Assembly (NCBI RefSeq): GCF_026015985.1
Contig: NZ_CP110389.1
Span: 434,001 to 498,000 of the forward strand
Direction of reading: 5' to 3'
From: Rhodopseudomonas sp. P2A-2r
GTDB lineage: Bacteria > Pseudomonadota > Alphaproteobacteria > Rhizobiales > Xanthobacteraceae
DNA: 64,000 nucleotides
Part shown: one piece after another, positions 34,701 through 49,700 of the stretch
How the letters are laid out: each line of letters begins with the position of its first letter
Numbering within the stretch: the first letter of the stretch is position 1
Notes under the pieces: generated by a model
Seen by the model: the letters and a program-made list of their open reading frames with translations, nothing else
The model's database searches: none
What the model was told of the DNA's origin: nothing
Translations under genes and position numbers: made by a program

Positions 34701-37700
34701 TCGACGCCGGCATCGAGCCAGGACCGCTTGGTCACGAACACGCGGGTACGCGGACCGGACATGTAGGAGGTGTTGGGGCCGCTGCGGCCGTAGGCAATCG
34801 GGCGACCGCGGTCGTCATATTTGCGCTTGGCGGCATCGGCCTGGGTGGCGCCAAGGCCCACCGCAACCACGGCGATCGCCGCGAGCAGCTTTGCAATCGT
34901 CTTCGCGGCGGGGAATTTCACGGTCATTACATCCTCATGGGCGTCAGGTGGGGCGAGCGATGCGGCGCACCCTGATTTGCTGCCAGTTTAGCTGCCGCAG
35001 GTATAGGGCCACAAGGTCAATCCGGCCACACCCCATCACATAATGCCCGCCGCGGCGGAATGTTGCATCAGGACCAGAGGCTTGAGCCTGATCGGGCGCT
35101 TCGATGTTCACAAACTGCCGCGCAGCAGCGGATTTTGGGCGCCGGTGACCCAGTCGGCAGAGGTCGCGCTCAGCGCCGACCCGGTGGAGCAACTGCCGCG
35201 CTTGAGTTCGGCGTGGGCGAACAATTCCGCCAGTTTCGGGTCACCGCCGGCGGTCAGCAGGATCAGCCGATTGAGGGTGCAGGCGATGGCGGCGCGGCGC
35301 GCCGGCAGGCTGTCGCCCTGGCAGGACCAGCCGGAAATCCGCAGGTTGGCGGTGTCGAGGTTTTTCATGAAGCCGAGGCAGCGCTGGACGTCATTCATGC
35401 GATCGGCGAAGCCGAACAGCGACACCGGGCCGAACTTGCTGTCGACGATGCCTTCACCGGCGATTTCCCTGGTGCCGTCGGGGTCCATGCGGGCGGCAAC
35501 GGCGGCGGCCGGCGGCCCGTCAGCGCTGGCCTCGGCGCCGGGGCGGTACAATTCCAGCTCGGCAATCGGCCTTTCATGGGGGGCGGCCCAGCGCAGGATA
35601 TCCTTGCGGCCGCCATCCGGATGCCGAAGGATTTCGTAAGTCTCTGTTTTGCCAGAAGAATCGAACTGGCTGACGGCAAAAGCCGGATGCGAACGCGCAG
35701 CCACGCTCCAGCCTGTCCGGGCCGGCTCCGTGGGCGTCTCCAGTTCGATGCGGTCGAACAGGGTGACGGCGACGATGACAAGGAAGGCCAGGCCCCCCAT
35801 ATAGGCCACCAAGTGCACGATGGTGCGCTGGCAGTCGTCGGCAAAGCTCTGCAAGGCCGGGTGGATGCCGGCATGGCGGGCACGATGTTCGGCTGGAATT
35901 GAACGCATCAGAACACACAGGTGGGCGCGAAATCGTCGGAAGTTGTCTTGCTCGCGTTTTTCGCATAGAAGCGCTGCCTCTTCCCTTTCCGCTGTGAGCG
36001 GGGGCGAAGCATTTTTCTTCGGAGAGTGAACGATGGGTTACAAAGTCGCGCTGGTCGGAGCGACCGGCAATGTCGGGCGTGAAATGCTCAACATCCTGGA
36101 CGAACGTAAATTCCCCGCTGACGAGGTGGTGGCGCTGGCCTCCCGCCGCAGCATGGGCGTCGAAGTGTCCTATGGCGACCGTACCCTGAAATGCAAAGCG
36201 CTGGAGCATTACGACTTCAGCGACGTCGACATCTGCCTGATGTCGGCCGGCGGCGCCGTGTCCAAGGAATGGTCGCCGAAGATCGCCGCGGCCGGCGCCG
36301 TGGTGATCGACAATTCGTCGCAGTGGCGGATGGATCCGGACGTGCCGCTGATCGTGCCGGAGGTGAACGCCGACGCGGTTGCCGGCTTCACCAAGAAGGG
36401 CATCATCGCCAATCCGAACTGCTCGACCGCGCAGCTGGTGGTGGCGCTGAAGCCGCTGCACGACAAGGCTGTGATCAAGCGCGTGGTGGTCTCGACCTAT
36501 CAGTCGGTGTCGGGCGCCGGCAAGGAAGCGATGGACGAATTGTTCTCGCAGACCAAGGCCGTCTACACCAACAGCGAACTGGTCAACACCAAATTCCCGA
36601 AGCGGATCGCCTTCAACGTCATCCCGCAGATCGACGTGTTCATGGAAGACGGCTTCACCAAGGAAGAGTGGAAGATGATGATGGAGACCAAGAAGATTCT
36701 TGATCCCAAAATCAGGCTGACCGCGACCTGCGTGCGCGTGCCGGTGTTCGTCGGCCACTCCGAAGCGGTCAACATCGAATTCGAGAACCCGATCTCGGCC
36801 GATGAAGCCCGCGACATCCTGCGCAACGCGCCGGGTTGCCTGGTGATCGACAAGCGTGAGCCCGGCGGCTACGTCACGCCCTATGAATCCGCCGGCGAGG
36901 ACGCCACCTACATCAGCCGCATCCGTGAGGACAACACGGTGGAAAACGGCCTGGTGCTGTGGTGCGTGTCCGACAACCTGCGCAAGGGTGCGGCGCTCAA
37001 CGCGATCCAGATCGCGGAATGCCTGATCAACCGCAAGCTGATCAGCGCGAAGAAGAAAGCGGCGTAACTTGCTTACCCTCCCTTAGCGCAGCGAAGCTGC
37101 GCGAGAGGGGAGGGTCGTTTGTTGCCGGCGGAGCCGGCAGCGAGCGGGGTGGGGTGACAGCGCCTCGGTGAGACGATGGTCTCTCCTCCTGCTCTGCCCG
37201 CTTCTTTGACCATTGGTTCGGACTGCGATCGGAGCTTCACCCCACCCCGACGCGCATCACGCTTCGCGTGCCGCACGTCGACCCTCCCCTCCAGGGGAGG
37301 GTGAAGTTACCTCACCGACACGAATTCCTTCGCTTCCTGATCCAGCACCGACAGCGAGCCCACCGCGACGCCGAAATAGGCGCCGTGCAGCTGCAGCTCG
37401 CCGCGGATGATGGCGGATTTGACGAACGGGAAGGTCAGCAGATTTTCCAGGCTGCGCATCACCGCGGCCTTTTCGATGCGGGTGGCAAAATCCGTCATGG
37501 TCTCATGGCCGCGGATCTCGACCTTCTCACCGGGCTTGATGAACATCGACATCCAGCGCCCGATGAAATCGCCGGGCGATAGCGGCGCGGCGTTGTCGAC
37601 GAAGGCGCGGATGCCGCCGCATTGTGCGTGGCCGAGCACCACGATGTGCTTCACCTTCAGCACCTGAACGGCATATTCCAGCGCCGCCGAAACGCCGTGG

Positions 37701-40700
37701 GCGCCGCCGTCGGGCTGATACACCGGCACAAGGTTGGCGATGTTGCGCACCACAAAGAGTTCACCGGGGCTGGCGTCGAAGATGACCTCCGGTGACACGC
37801 GTGAATCGCAACAGCCGATCACCATCACTTCCGGGGACTGCCCGCGCTCCGACAGTTCGCGATAGCGCGACTGCTCGGTGGGCAGCCGCTGCGCGGTGAA
37901 GGTCTGGTAGCCGGAGATCAGGTTCGCTGGGAAGGTCATGGGTACCTCATGGGTTGCCCCGATTCACCATAGGACGCAGCTGCGAACAAGCCTTTCGGGC
38001 CGCCGGCCGAAATGTTATCGCGGCATGGCCATAAACCGAGGGAAGAACGCCATGATCCGTCCGCGCCGCAGTCTGCTGTTCATGCCGGGATCGAACCCGC
38101 GTGCGCTGGAAAAGGCCCGCACCCTGCCGGTGGACGGCGTCATCCTCGACCTCGAGGACGCAGTGGCGCCGGACGCCAAGGCCGCCGCGCGCGACAACAT
38201 CGCCGCGGCGGTTGCCGCCCGCGGCTTCGGCAAGCGCGAGGTGATTATCCGCATCAACGCGCTGGATTCCCCTGGTGGATCGACGACGTGACCATGGCCG
38301 GCAAGGTCAGGCCCGACGGCATCCTGGTGCCCAAGGTGTCCAGCGTGGAGGATTTGTCGGCGATCGCCGACCGGCTCAGCGACATCAATGCCGACATGGC
38401 GATCAAGGTCTGGGCGATGATCGAGACCTCGCGCGCCATCCTGCATTGTGAGGAACTGGCGGCGTGTTCGAAGGATTCCGAGATGCGGCTGGCCGGCTTC
38501 GTGTTCGGCCCCAACGACATCGCCCGCGAGACCCGCATCGCGATGCGGCCCGGCCGCGCGGCCATGCTGCCGATGATCACCCATTGCGTGCTGGCGTCAC
38601 GGTTGTACGGCCTCGACATCCTCGATGGCCCTTATAGCGGCATCGGCGATGCCGAGGGCTTTGCCGAAGAAGCCGCCCAGGGCCGCGACCTTGGCTTCGA
38701 CGGCAAGACGCTGATCCATCCCGGCCAGATCGAGGCCTGCAACCGGATCTTTACGCCGCCGGACGACGAAGTGGCGCAGGCGCGTCGCATCCTCGCGGCC
38801 TTCGCACAGCCGGAAAACGCCTCGCGCGGCGCTATTCAGCTTGACGGCAAGATGGTGGAGCGGCTGCACGCCGAGATGGCCAAGCGCACCATCGCGATTG
38901 CGGATGCGATCGCGGCCATGGGGTGACGAGGACATTGCTGCCGTAGGATGGGGTGAGCCAACGGGTCGCGCGAAGCGCGCCCGATGATAAACTCCGCGAA
39001 ACCCATCGCAGCAGTCAATAGCGGGATGGGTTTCGCAAGCGCTCAACCCATCCCGCGTTCGGTGCTTACGCCCAGGCGCGTTCGGTCTTCGCCTTGGCTT
39101 CGTAGGCGTCGATGGAGGTCTGCTTTTCCTTGGTCAGGCCGATGTCGTCGAGGCCGTTGAGCATGCAGTGCTTGCGGAACGCGTCGATCTCGAAATGCAC
39201 CGTGCCGCCGTCGGGGCCGCGGATTTCTTGGGCCGCCAGATCGATGGAGACGGTGGCGTTGGCGCCGCGCTCGGCGTCGTCGAACAGCTTGTCGAGGTCG
39301 TCCTGGGAGACGCGGATCGGCAGCACGCCGTTCTTGAAGCAGTTATTGTAGAAGATGTCGCCGAACGAGGTCGAGATCACGCAGCGGATGCCGAAGTCGA
39401 GCAGCGCCCAGGGCGCGTGCTCACGGCTCGAGCCGCAGCCGAAATTGTCGCCGGCGACCAGGATCCTGGCGTTGCGATAGGCCGGCTTGTTGAGGATGAA
39501 GTCCGGGTTCTCGCTGCCGTCGTCCTTGTAGCGCGCTTCGGAAAACAGGCCCTTGCCGAGACCGGTGCGCTTGATTGTCTTCAGGTACTGTTTCGGGATG
39601 ATCATATCGGTGTCGACATTGATCACCTTCATCGGCGCGGCGACGCCTTCCAGCGTGGTGAACTTTTCCATGAGCGTTTTCCCAGATTGAGGTGGCGTTT
39701 TAGCCCGATCGGGGCTGGGGTCCAAGGCCGATTTGCGCAGGGCTAGTCCTTCACCTGCGCCTCGATGGCCTCCATGTCGTCATCCGACAGGCCGAAATGG
39801 TGGCCGATCTCGTGGATCAGGACATGGCGGACGATATGGCCCAGGGTCTCGTCGTGTTCGGCCCAGTAATCCAGGATCGGCCGGCGATACAGCCAGATCA
39901 TGTTGGGCAGCTGCCCGGTGTTGTCGTGGCTCTGGAACGGCAGGCCGACGCCCTGGAACAGGCCGAGCAGGTCGAATTCGGTCTCGGCCTGCATCTCTTC
40001 CAGCACCTCCTCGGTGGGAAAGTCGTCGACCCGGATGATCACACCCTCGCACAGCGCGCGAAAGGTCTGGGGCAGGCGCGCGAACATGTCGTGCGCCATC
40101 TCTTCCATTTCGGCGAGGGTCGGGGATCTTGCTGACGGCCACATGCCGTCTTCTTAGGAGATCGCGGCGGATTGCGCAAAAGCCGGGTTTCCGGCCGGCG
40201 GATGCGGTTGACGGCGGGGCGACAATCGGGGACTTTGCCCTCCGAATGGGTTCGGTTCGGGGCGTTATGATGCGGCTTACAGCAGCAATGATCGGGTTTG
40301 CGATGGCGACGGGATCGCTGGCGATGGCATCGCTGCCGTCAGCCTCGGCGCAGGCCCAGACCGCAGCGCCGCGCCTGGCGCAGGCGCAGCAGGCGGAACT
40401 CCCGGCGCAAAGCCGAAGGCCGCGCGCGCGGGTGCGGATCTATCGCAACGATGGCAGGCCTGATGTTTCCCCGCGCTACAATCCCGGGCCCAACGCCGTG
40501 CGCGATTGCACTGCCACTTATGTGCAGGAGTTCCGCCCGAGCGGCACGGTCATCGTTCCGCGCATGAACTGCTTCTGGCGTCCGGGCTAAATCGTCTCGG
40601 TCCGCCGACTCGCATTCACGATCGCGTCGATTTGTTCCGTCGCTGCGACAGAACATCCCGCATCTTGTTGTCGCATCAGCCATTCACTTTGTATTCACGT

Positions 40701-43700
40701 CCGGCGACCTAGCGTTGCTTCACGGGCGATGAAACAACACTGCAATGATGCCCAACGAAGGAGCGACACCACATGAACGTGAAAAAGATTTTCGGCTTGT
40801 TTGCCGTCGCGGGACTGCTGTTCGTGACGGCCCCGGCGCAGCAGGCCAGCGCGATGTCGCTCGGTAGCCCCGGTGTTGCCGCAGCCGTGCAGAATGGTGC
40901 CGGTGAAAAACTCACCACCGAGGTGCAGTATCGGCGTCATCACCACGGCTATCGCCCGCATCACGGCTACCGTCGTCACCATGGCTGGCACCGCCCGCCC
41001 GTGATCCGTCGGCACCACGGCTGGCATCACGGCCGTCCGCATCACCGCCGTCATTTCCGCTATTGATCGACTCACGATCGAACACCAACGGGCCCGCTTG
41101 CGGGCCGTTGCACTGTGCCGCGCGTCGCGTTGTCGCGGAAACGATATGCGGCGAAATGCATTATGTGAATTATATGAGATGTCACCAACGACGACGAGGA
41201 CAGACATGAAAACCTGGATTGGCGCAGCCTTCATCGCGGCAACGGTCAGTTTGAGCGGCGGTCTGACAGCCGGATCGGCGAATGCGGCGCCGCAAGCGCA
41301 GCAAAAAGCCGACGCTGCCAGCAAGTCGAAGGCAACCAAGGCCACCGATGTCAGCGCGCGCCGCCGGCACCATCACCACAGGCACCACGGCTACCATTCG
41401 CGCTACTACGGTCCACGCTACGGTTACGCGCGTCCTTACTATCGCTCCTATGTCGGCCCGACATATTATAGCGGCTCCCCGTACTACGGATCCTATGGTT
41501 ATGCCCGGCCGGCCTATTACGGCAGCTCGTTCTATGGCCCGCGGCCGTATGGTTACGGCGGCTATCGCCCGTATCGCAGCTATGCCTATGGCGCCTACGG
41601 TTACGGCGGCGGATATGGCTTCGGTGGCGGACCGCTCCGTGTCGGATTTGGTCTCGGCTTCGGCGGCTGGTAGCAGGACCTCGTCACTCACGTAAACATC
41701 AACGGGCGCCCATCGGGCGCCCATTTCGTTTCGGCCGTCGCAGCATTCATGATGCATTCACCTCGGCTTCGGTAGCCCTTTCCCAAGGGCACAATCTCGG
41801 CCGTTGGGAGGAACCTCGATGATGAACATGCGAATCGTCAGGCGTGGGCTGGTGCGCGCGTTCGGCGCGGCTGCAGCAGCCGCCTTTGTGATATCAGCCG
41901 CGCCTGCGGCGCAGGCGCTGTCGCCGATCGGCGCGGGTGGATCGCCGGCCGCACGGCAGGCGCCAGACGCGTTGACGACGCAGATCCGTTTCGGCGGTCA
42001 CCATGGCGGTGGCGGTTTCCACGGCGGCGGAGGTGGCTTTCATGGTGGCGGTGGATTCCGCGGCGGAGCACCGGCATTCCACGGTGGGGGCGGCGGGTTC
42101 AGGGCTGCGCCGTCCTTTCGCGCCGGTCCGGCCTTTCACGGCGGCGGCTTCCGGCACGGCCACGGTTTCCATGGCGGCGGCCTGCGCTACGGCGCGCCGT
42201 TCATCGCGCGGCGCCATGTCTATGCACCCGCGCCCTACTATGGTTCTCGCCGGCATCACTTCCGCCCGCGCTACTACGGCTATGCGCCGGTCTACTACGG
42301 GCCCCGTTACTATCATCCGCGCCGCTTCTGTCGGATCGTGATGACCTACTACGGACCGCGAAAAATCTGTCGCCATCGCCCGTGGGTACGCCATCACTGG
42401 CGGCACCATCACCGGCGCTTCAATGTGTATTGGTAGCTAACCGTCGCCGTAACCAAACAACGCAGCTGTCATCGCCCGCCCTGCGCGCAATTGCGCGACA
42501 GGACCGGGCGATCGAGTAAACGTTGTCGTCGGGAATAAAGTCTCAAGATCGCGTTTACTGGGTCCCCGCATACGCGGGGACGACAGTTCGCGTATGAGGA
42601 GCGTGTAAGGCGTCGCCTCAGCGCCACTCCCTGATATCGACGAAGTGTCCGGCGATCGCTGCGGCCGCAGCCATCGCCGGCGACACCAGATGGGTGCGGC
42701 CCTTGTGGCCCTGACGTCCCTCGAAGTTGCGGTTCGAGGTCGAGGCGCAGCGCTCTTCCGGCGACAACTTGTCCGGGTTCATCGCCAGGCACATGGAGCA
42801 GCCCGGCTCGCGCCATTCGAAGCCCGCCTTGAGGAAGATCTTGTCGAGGCCTTCGGCTTCCGCCTGCTCCTTCACCAGACCTGAGCCCGGCACGATCATG
42901 GCGCTGACATTCCCGTTCACCGTCTTGCCTTCGACGACCTTGGCGGCGGCGCGCAGATCCTCGATGCGGCCATTGGTGCAGGAGCCGATGAAGATGCGGT
43001 CGAGTTTGATGTCGGTGATCTTCGTGCCCGCGACCAGGCCCATATAGGCCAGCGCGCGTTCCTTGGAGAGGCGCTTTGCCTCGTCGGCGATCTCGGCAGG
43101 ATCAGGCACCTTGCCGCTGATCGAGATGACGTCCTCAGGGCTCGTGCCCCAGGTCACGATGGGTGGCAGCCTGGCTGCGTCGAGGCGCAATTCGTGATCG
43201 AAGAACGCGCCTTCATCGGAACGCAGGGTTTCCCAATAGCGCTGGGCTTCGTCCCACATGGCGTCCTTCGGCGACATCGGACGGCCCTTTAGGAATGCGT
43301 AGGCCTTCTCGTCCGGCGCGATCAGCCCGGCGCGGGCGCCGCCCTCGATCGACATGTTGCAGACGGTCATGCGGCCTTCCATCGACAGCGCGCGGATCGC
43401 CTCGCCGGCATATTCCAGCACATAGCCGGTGCCGCCGGCCGTGCCGATCTCGCCGATGATCGCCAGGATGATGTCCTTGCCGGTGACGCCGTCCGGCAGC
43501 GCGCCGTCGACGGTGACGCGCATGTTCTTCGCCTTCTTCTGGATCAGCGTCTGGGTCGCCAGCACGTGCTCCACTTCGGAGGTGCCGATGCCATGGGCCA
43601 GCGCACCGAATGCGCCGTGGGTCGAGGTGTGGCTGTCGCCGCAAACGATCGTGGTGCCCGGCAGGGTGAAGCCCTGCTCGGGGCCGATGACGTGGACGAT

Positions 43701-46700
43701 GCCCTGGCGCTTGTCGAATTCGTTGTAATATTCGATGCCGAATTCGCGGACGTTCTCCGCCAGCGTCGCGATCTGCTCGGTGCTCTCCGGATCCGGATTG
43801 GGCTTCGAGCGATCGGTGGTCGGCACGTTATGGTCGACCACGGCCAGCGTCTTCTCGGGGGCGTGGACCTTGCGGCCTGCGGTGCGCAGCCCTCGAAGGC
43901 CTGCGGCGAAGTCACTTCATGGACCAGGTGGCGATCGATGTAGAGCAGGCAGGTGCCGTCATCGGCCTCATGCACCAGATGGTCGTTCCAGATCTTGTCG
44001 TACAGGGTGGTCGGTTTTGCGGAGTCGGTCATTGGATCAAGCCTCGAAAGGATGGGTGAGCCAGCGGGTGTGTCGCGCAAGGTGGTTGCCGTATGGCGGC
44101 GAGGCACGCGCTGAAAAAGCGGCGGCTAGACGGACAGCGTCAGAGCTTTCGAAGTTCGGCGGCGATCGACGTCGTGAAACGCCCGAAGAATCTTCCCGGC
44201 AGCCGGCAGTGATCGTCGATCACGATGCGGGCAGCGCGCTGGTACAGGTCTGGAAACATTCCAACCATATAGCACCCGCGGGCGGTTACGCCAATGCCGA
44301 GGGGTGATTGGGAGCTCCGCAGTCAGCCCCACGCAGCCAACAAAAAAGCGCGGCTTGCGCCACGCTTTCTGTACCAAATCAATGCAGCGACGCGATGATT
44401 TCGAGGTAGTTTCGGAAGTTACTTGGCAGCCGCAGCGACCGGGCGCTCGGTCTTCTTCTCGACGATGCGGGCCGACTTGCCGCGCAGGTTGCGCAGGTAA
44501 TACAGCTTGGCGCGACGCACCTTGCCGCGACGCACAACCTTGATCGAGTCGATCATCGGGGACATCACCGGGAAAACGCGCTCGACGCCTTCGCCGTAGG
44601 AAATCTTGCGGACGGTGAAGCTCTCGTTGAGCCCGCCGCCGTTGCGGCCGATGCAGACGCCTTCATAGGCCTGCACGCGCGAACGCTCGCCTTCGACAAC
44701 TTTCACGTTGACGATGACGGTATCGCCGGGACCGAACTCCGGAATGGTCTTGCCGTCGATCAGCTTGTCGTATTGCTCTTTTTCGAGCGTCTGAATCAGG
44801 TTCATCGAAATCTCCATCGGCGGCGCGCCCAGACGTCGCGCGGGCTGCGCTCGAAACTCATACCCTGCCATTGCACGGATTTGGCGCTGCTATACGGGAA
44901 ACCAAAGCGGTTGTCACCCGTCCGTCGTGATTTTTGGTGGTTTTCGTTTTTTGCCCGATTCTGGCGCAATCGGACGTGCCGCCCAAAGATCAGGCCTGCG
45001 GCTTTCGGTCAGTCTTTCCGCCTCGGCACGCCGCCATTTGGCAACCTTGGCGTGGTCACCGGAGGCCAATACCTCCGGAATCCCGCGGTCTTCGAAGATT
45101 TGCGGCCGGGTATATTGCGGGTATTCCAGCAGACCGTCGGAAAAGCTCTCGTCGGTCCCGGATCTCGAGTTTGCCCATCACGCCGGGCAAGAGCCGCACA
45201 CAGGCGTCGATCACGGTCATGGCGGCAATTTCGCCGCCGGACAGCACGTAATCGCCAATCGAGACTTCCTCGAGACCGCGGGCGTCGATGACACGCTGGT
45301 CGATGCCCTCGAAGCGACCGCAGACGATCAACGGTCCCGGTCCGGCGGCCAGTTCCGCCACCCGCGCCTGGGTCAATGGCCGACCGCGCGGGCTCATCAC
45401 CAGCCGAGGATGGTCTTGCGGCAAACCTGTGGCATCGATCGCCGCCGCCAGCACGTCGGCGCGCAGCACCATCCCCGGCCCGCCGCCGGCCGGGGTGTCG
45501 TCGACGCTGCGATGGCGATCAGTGGCGGAGGCCCGGATGTCGCGGGCTTCCAGCGTCCACAGGCCGGAGGCCAGTGCACGGCCGGCCAGGCTGATGCCCA
45601 GCGGCCCGGGAAACATCTCGGGAAACAAGGTCAGCACGGTGGCGCGCCATATGGGGGTGTGGGTGGAGGTCATCGCTTTCCATGGCGTGTCTCGGCGAGA
45701 GCGTCAAACGGTGAGGCGCCGGCCTTGTGCCCCGGATGCTGCGCAATACGTCGCGCAGCGGCGTAGTGCGCTGCTAATCAGGGGTCCAGCTGTTCTGGAA
45801 ACCGGGATCCCGGATCTGCGGAGCAGCATGCGATGCTGCGCATCGCCATGCCGCACCGCGTCCGGGACACGAGAGTTCTACCCTTCCGCCTCGTCCGGCG
45901 AATCGCCGTCGATCTCGCCGGGCAGTTCGATGATGACCTTGCCGGCCTTCAGGTCGACGGTCGGCACCACCGCATTGGTGAACGGCAGCATCAAGGTGTT
46001 GCCCTCGGGCGGGGCGATCTCGATGATGGTGCCGGCGCCGAAATCGTGGATGGCGATGACGCGGCCGATCGGTGCATCCGCTGCATCGACAGCCGCCAGC
46101 CCGATCAGATCGGCATGGTAATATTCGTCATCGTCGGTCTCGGGCAGCCGGTCGCGCGGGATGTACAGTTCGATGCCGTTGAGGCGTTCAGCGTCCTCGC
46201 GGCTGCTGACGCCCTTGAAGGTCGCCACCAGATGGCCCTTGCCCTCGCGGGCGGTGGCCACTTCGAAGGTGCGGCCGCCATCTTTGGTCTTGAGCTGGCC
46301 GTAAGTCATCACGGTCAGCGGATCTTCGGTAAACGTCCAGAGCTTGACCGCGCCGCGGATGCCATGCGGCGCGCCGATGCGCGCGACGCAGATCTGTGCG
46401 GCGGGCATCAGCCCTTACTTCTTGGCAGCGGCTTCGGCAGCGGCCTTGCGCTCCTTGCGGGGCACGGCCTTTTCCGGATTGTTGCGGGCTTCGCGCTTGG
46501 CAACGCCGGCGGCATCGAGGAAGCGCGCGACGCGATCCGAGGGCTGCGCGCCCTTGGCGAGCCAGGTCTTGACCTTCTCCATGTCGAGCTTCAGGCGCAG
46601 GTCGTTGTCCTTGGCCAGCAGCGGGTTGAAGTAGCCGAGACGCTCGATGAAGCGACCATCGCGGGGGAAGCGCGAGTCGGCGACGACGACGTGATAGACG

Positions 46701-49700
46701 GGACGCTTCTTGGTGCCGGCACGGGCAAGACGGATGACGACGGACATGGGATTCTCCTGAGTGTGTTCGTTTGAATGTGAGTGATTGGAAACGCTTATTT
46801 CTTTTTCCCGAAACCGGGAAAACCGCCGAGGCCCGGAAGCGTCGGCTTGCCGAGTCCTCCGAGACCCGGAAATTCCTTGGGCAGCGACGGCATGCCCTGC
46901 GGCAGTCCGCCGGGCATCTTCTCGGCCATCGCCTTCATCTGCTCCGGCGAGGGCATGCCACCGCCGCCAAAGCCCATGGCCTGGGCGATGCCGGCCATCG
47001 GCCCGCGCTTGCCCTGACCCATGGCCTTCATCATGTCGGCCATGTTGCGGTGCATTTTCAGCACCTTGTTGACTTCCTCGACTTTCAGGCCGGCACCGGC
47101 GGCGATGCGCTTCTTGCGGCTGGCCTTGAGGATGTCGGGGTTCTTGCGTTCCTGCCGCGTCATCGAGTCGATGACCGCGATCTGACGCTTGACGATCTTG
47201 TCGTCGAGATTGGCGGAGGCGATCTGGTTCTTCAGCTTAGCGATGCCGGGCATCATGCCCATCAGGCCGCTGAGGCCGCCCATGTTGGTCATCTGGATCA
47301 GCTGCTCGCGCATGTCCGAGAGATCGAACTGGCCCTTGCGCATGCGTTCCGCGGTGCGCGCGGCCTTCTCGGCGTCGATATGGGCGGCGGCCTTTTCCAC
47401 CAGCGAGACGACGTCGCCCATGCCGAGGATGCGGCCGGCGATGCGGCTGGGGTGGAAGTCTTCCAGCGCGTCGGTCTTTTCACCGGTGCCGATCAGCTTG
47501 ATCGGCTTGCCGGTCACGGCGCGCATCGACAGCGCCGCGCCGCCGCGGCCGTCGCCGTCGACGCGGGTCAGCACGATGCCGGTGAGGCCGACGCGCTGGT
47601 CGAACGAGCGCGCCAGATTGACGGCGTCCTGACCGGTCAGCGAATCCGCCACCAGCAGCACCTCATGCGGGTTGGCGGCGGCTTTGATCTCCGCGGCTTC
47701 CGCCATCATGTCTTCGTCGAGGGTGGTGCGGCCGGCAGTGTCGAGCAGCACCACGTCGTAGCCGCCGAGTTTTGCGGCCGACAGCGCACGTCGCGCGATA
47801 TCGGCGGGCTTCTGGCCGGCAACGATCGGCAGGGTCTGGATGTCGAGGTCGCGGCCGAGCACCGCGAGCTGCTCCATCGCCGCCGGGCGATAGATGTCGA
47901 GCGAGGCCATCAGCACCTTGCGCTTGTCGCGCTGGGTCAGGCGGCGGGCGAGTTTTGCGGTGGTGGTGGTCTTGCCGGAGCCCTGCAGGCCGACCATCAT
48001 GATGGCCACGGGCGGCACGGCGACGAGATCGATGCCGCCTTCGCCGTCGGCGCCAAGGGTCTTGACCAGCTCGTCATGGACGATCTTGACGACCATCTGG
48101 CCGGGGGTCACCGACTTGACGACGGTGGCGCCGATGGCCTGTTCGCGGACACGCGCAACGAAGTCGCTGACCACGTCGAGCGAGACGTCGGCCTCGAGCA
48201 GCGCGCGGCGCACCTCGCGCATGGCGGCATCGACATCGGCTTCCGACAGCGCGCCGCGCCCGGTCAACCGGTCGAGAATTCCGCCAAGCTTTTCCGACAG
48301 ATTGTCGAACATCAGATCATCGCACCCTGCGTCGCCATCCGGATGATGGACGAGTAACCAAACACTTTTGCGCCCGAGGGCGCATCGCGCTGTCGGGCGT
48401 TGACCTCCGGCCTCACGGGCCGGTCGGCGGGTCGAAAAGAGAACTTTCCGAGATTTGAGGGCATCAATACGGCAAACTGCCGGGAAGTCAATGTTTTGAG
48501 GTGGGGGAGGCCGGAATGGCTCCCGAAACGACCGAAAAACTGTTATATTATGGGCTTCATGAGGGCAAATGCCATGAAACATGTGAGTTTAAGCGAAGCA
48601 AAAGCCGATATCGGCCAAGTGTTTGCCGAGGTCGCGCGGGGGCATGCCGTGACCATCAATCCCGATCCGTCTGTCGAGGCTGAGGCAGACCGTATCGCGC
48701 GGACCAATCGCGCCATTGATGGCATTCTTGAACTTCGCAAGCATGTCAAACCTGCTTCTATAGAAGAAATCATCGCCTGGAAGAACGAAGGGCGAGAATA
48801 GCAGATGCCGCTCGTCATCGACGTGTCCGTCATGGCGAGCTGGCATTTCCCTGACGAATACAACGTTGAGAGTGCCGCGATCCTTGAGATGCTGCGCGGC
48901 AGGAAGCACGAGGCGCGGGTTCCCGGGATCTGGTGGTTCGAGATTTACAATGTCCTGGTGCGTGGCGAACGACGGGGACGTTCGACGCTACAGCAAACAG
49001 CGCAGTTCCAGGACCTGATAGGTGAACTGCCTATCACAATCGCTCCGATTGCGGATCCAAATGCAATCCTGAATTTGGCTCGCCGCCACCATCTCACCTT
49101 CTACGACGCCGCCTATCTCGAACTGGCGCAGCGCGAAAAGGTCGCGCTGGCGACGCTGGATCAGGCGCTGGCGCGCGCGGCGTCGGCCGAAGCGGTGCCG
49201 TTGATATCAGCCTGATCAGGCCGCCCTGCCTGCACCCGCGTCGTATTGCTGCTGCGAGGCCAGAACCTGCCCGATATGGGTTTCGGCCCAGATCCGCAGG
49301 CTATCGACGGTGGCCGACAAGGTCGCCCCCAGCGGCGTGATGGAATATTCCACCGTCACCGGCACGGTGGCGATGGCCCTGCGGCTGACCAGCCCGTCGC
49401 GCTCCAGGCTTTTCAGGGTTTGCGACAGCATCTTCTGCGAAATGCCCTCGATCTGGCGCCGCAGCTGGTTGAAGCGGACCGGTCCGTCGCCAAGCAGGCC
49501 AAGCACCAGAACGGCCCATTTATCGGCGATCCGGTCCAGCACGATGCGGGTCGGGCAGTTGTCCGAATAGGCGTTGGGGGTCTGCGACATGAAGGCGGTC
49601 TCCTGGTGGTAACCAGCTTATGTGAGGGTGCCTTCTTCACAGCTGCTAACAAATTCCATAGCTAGTACCGAATAGTTACTACATGGAGAATCCAATGAAA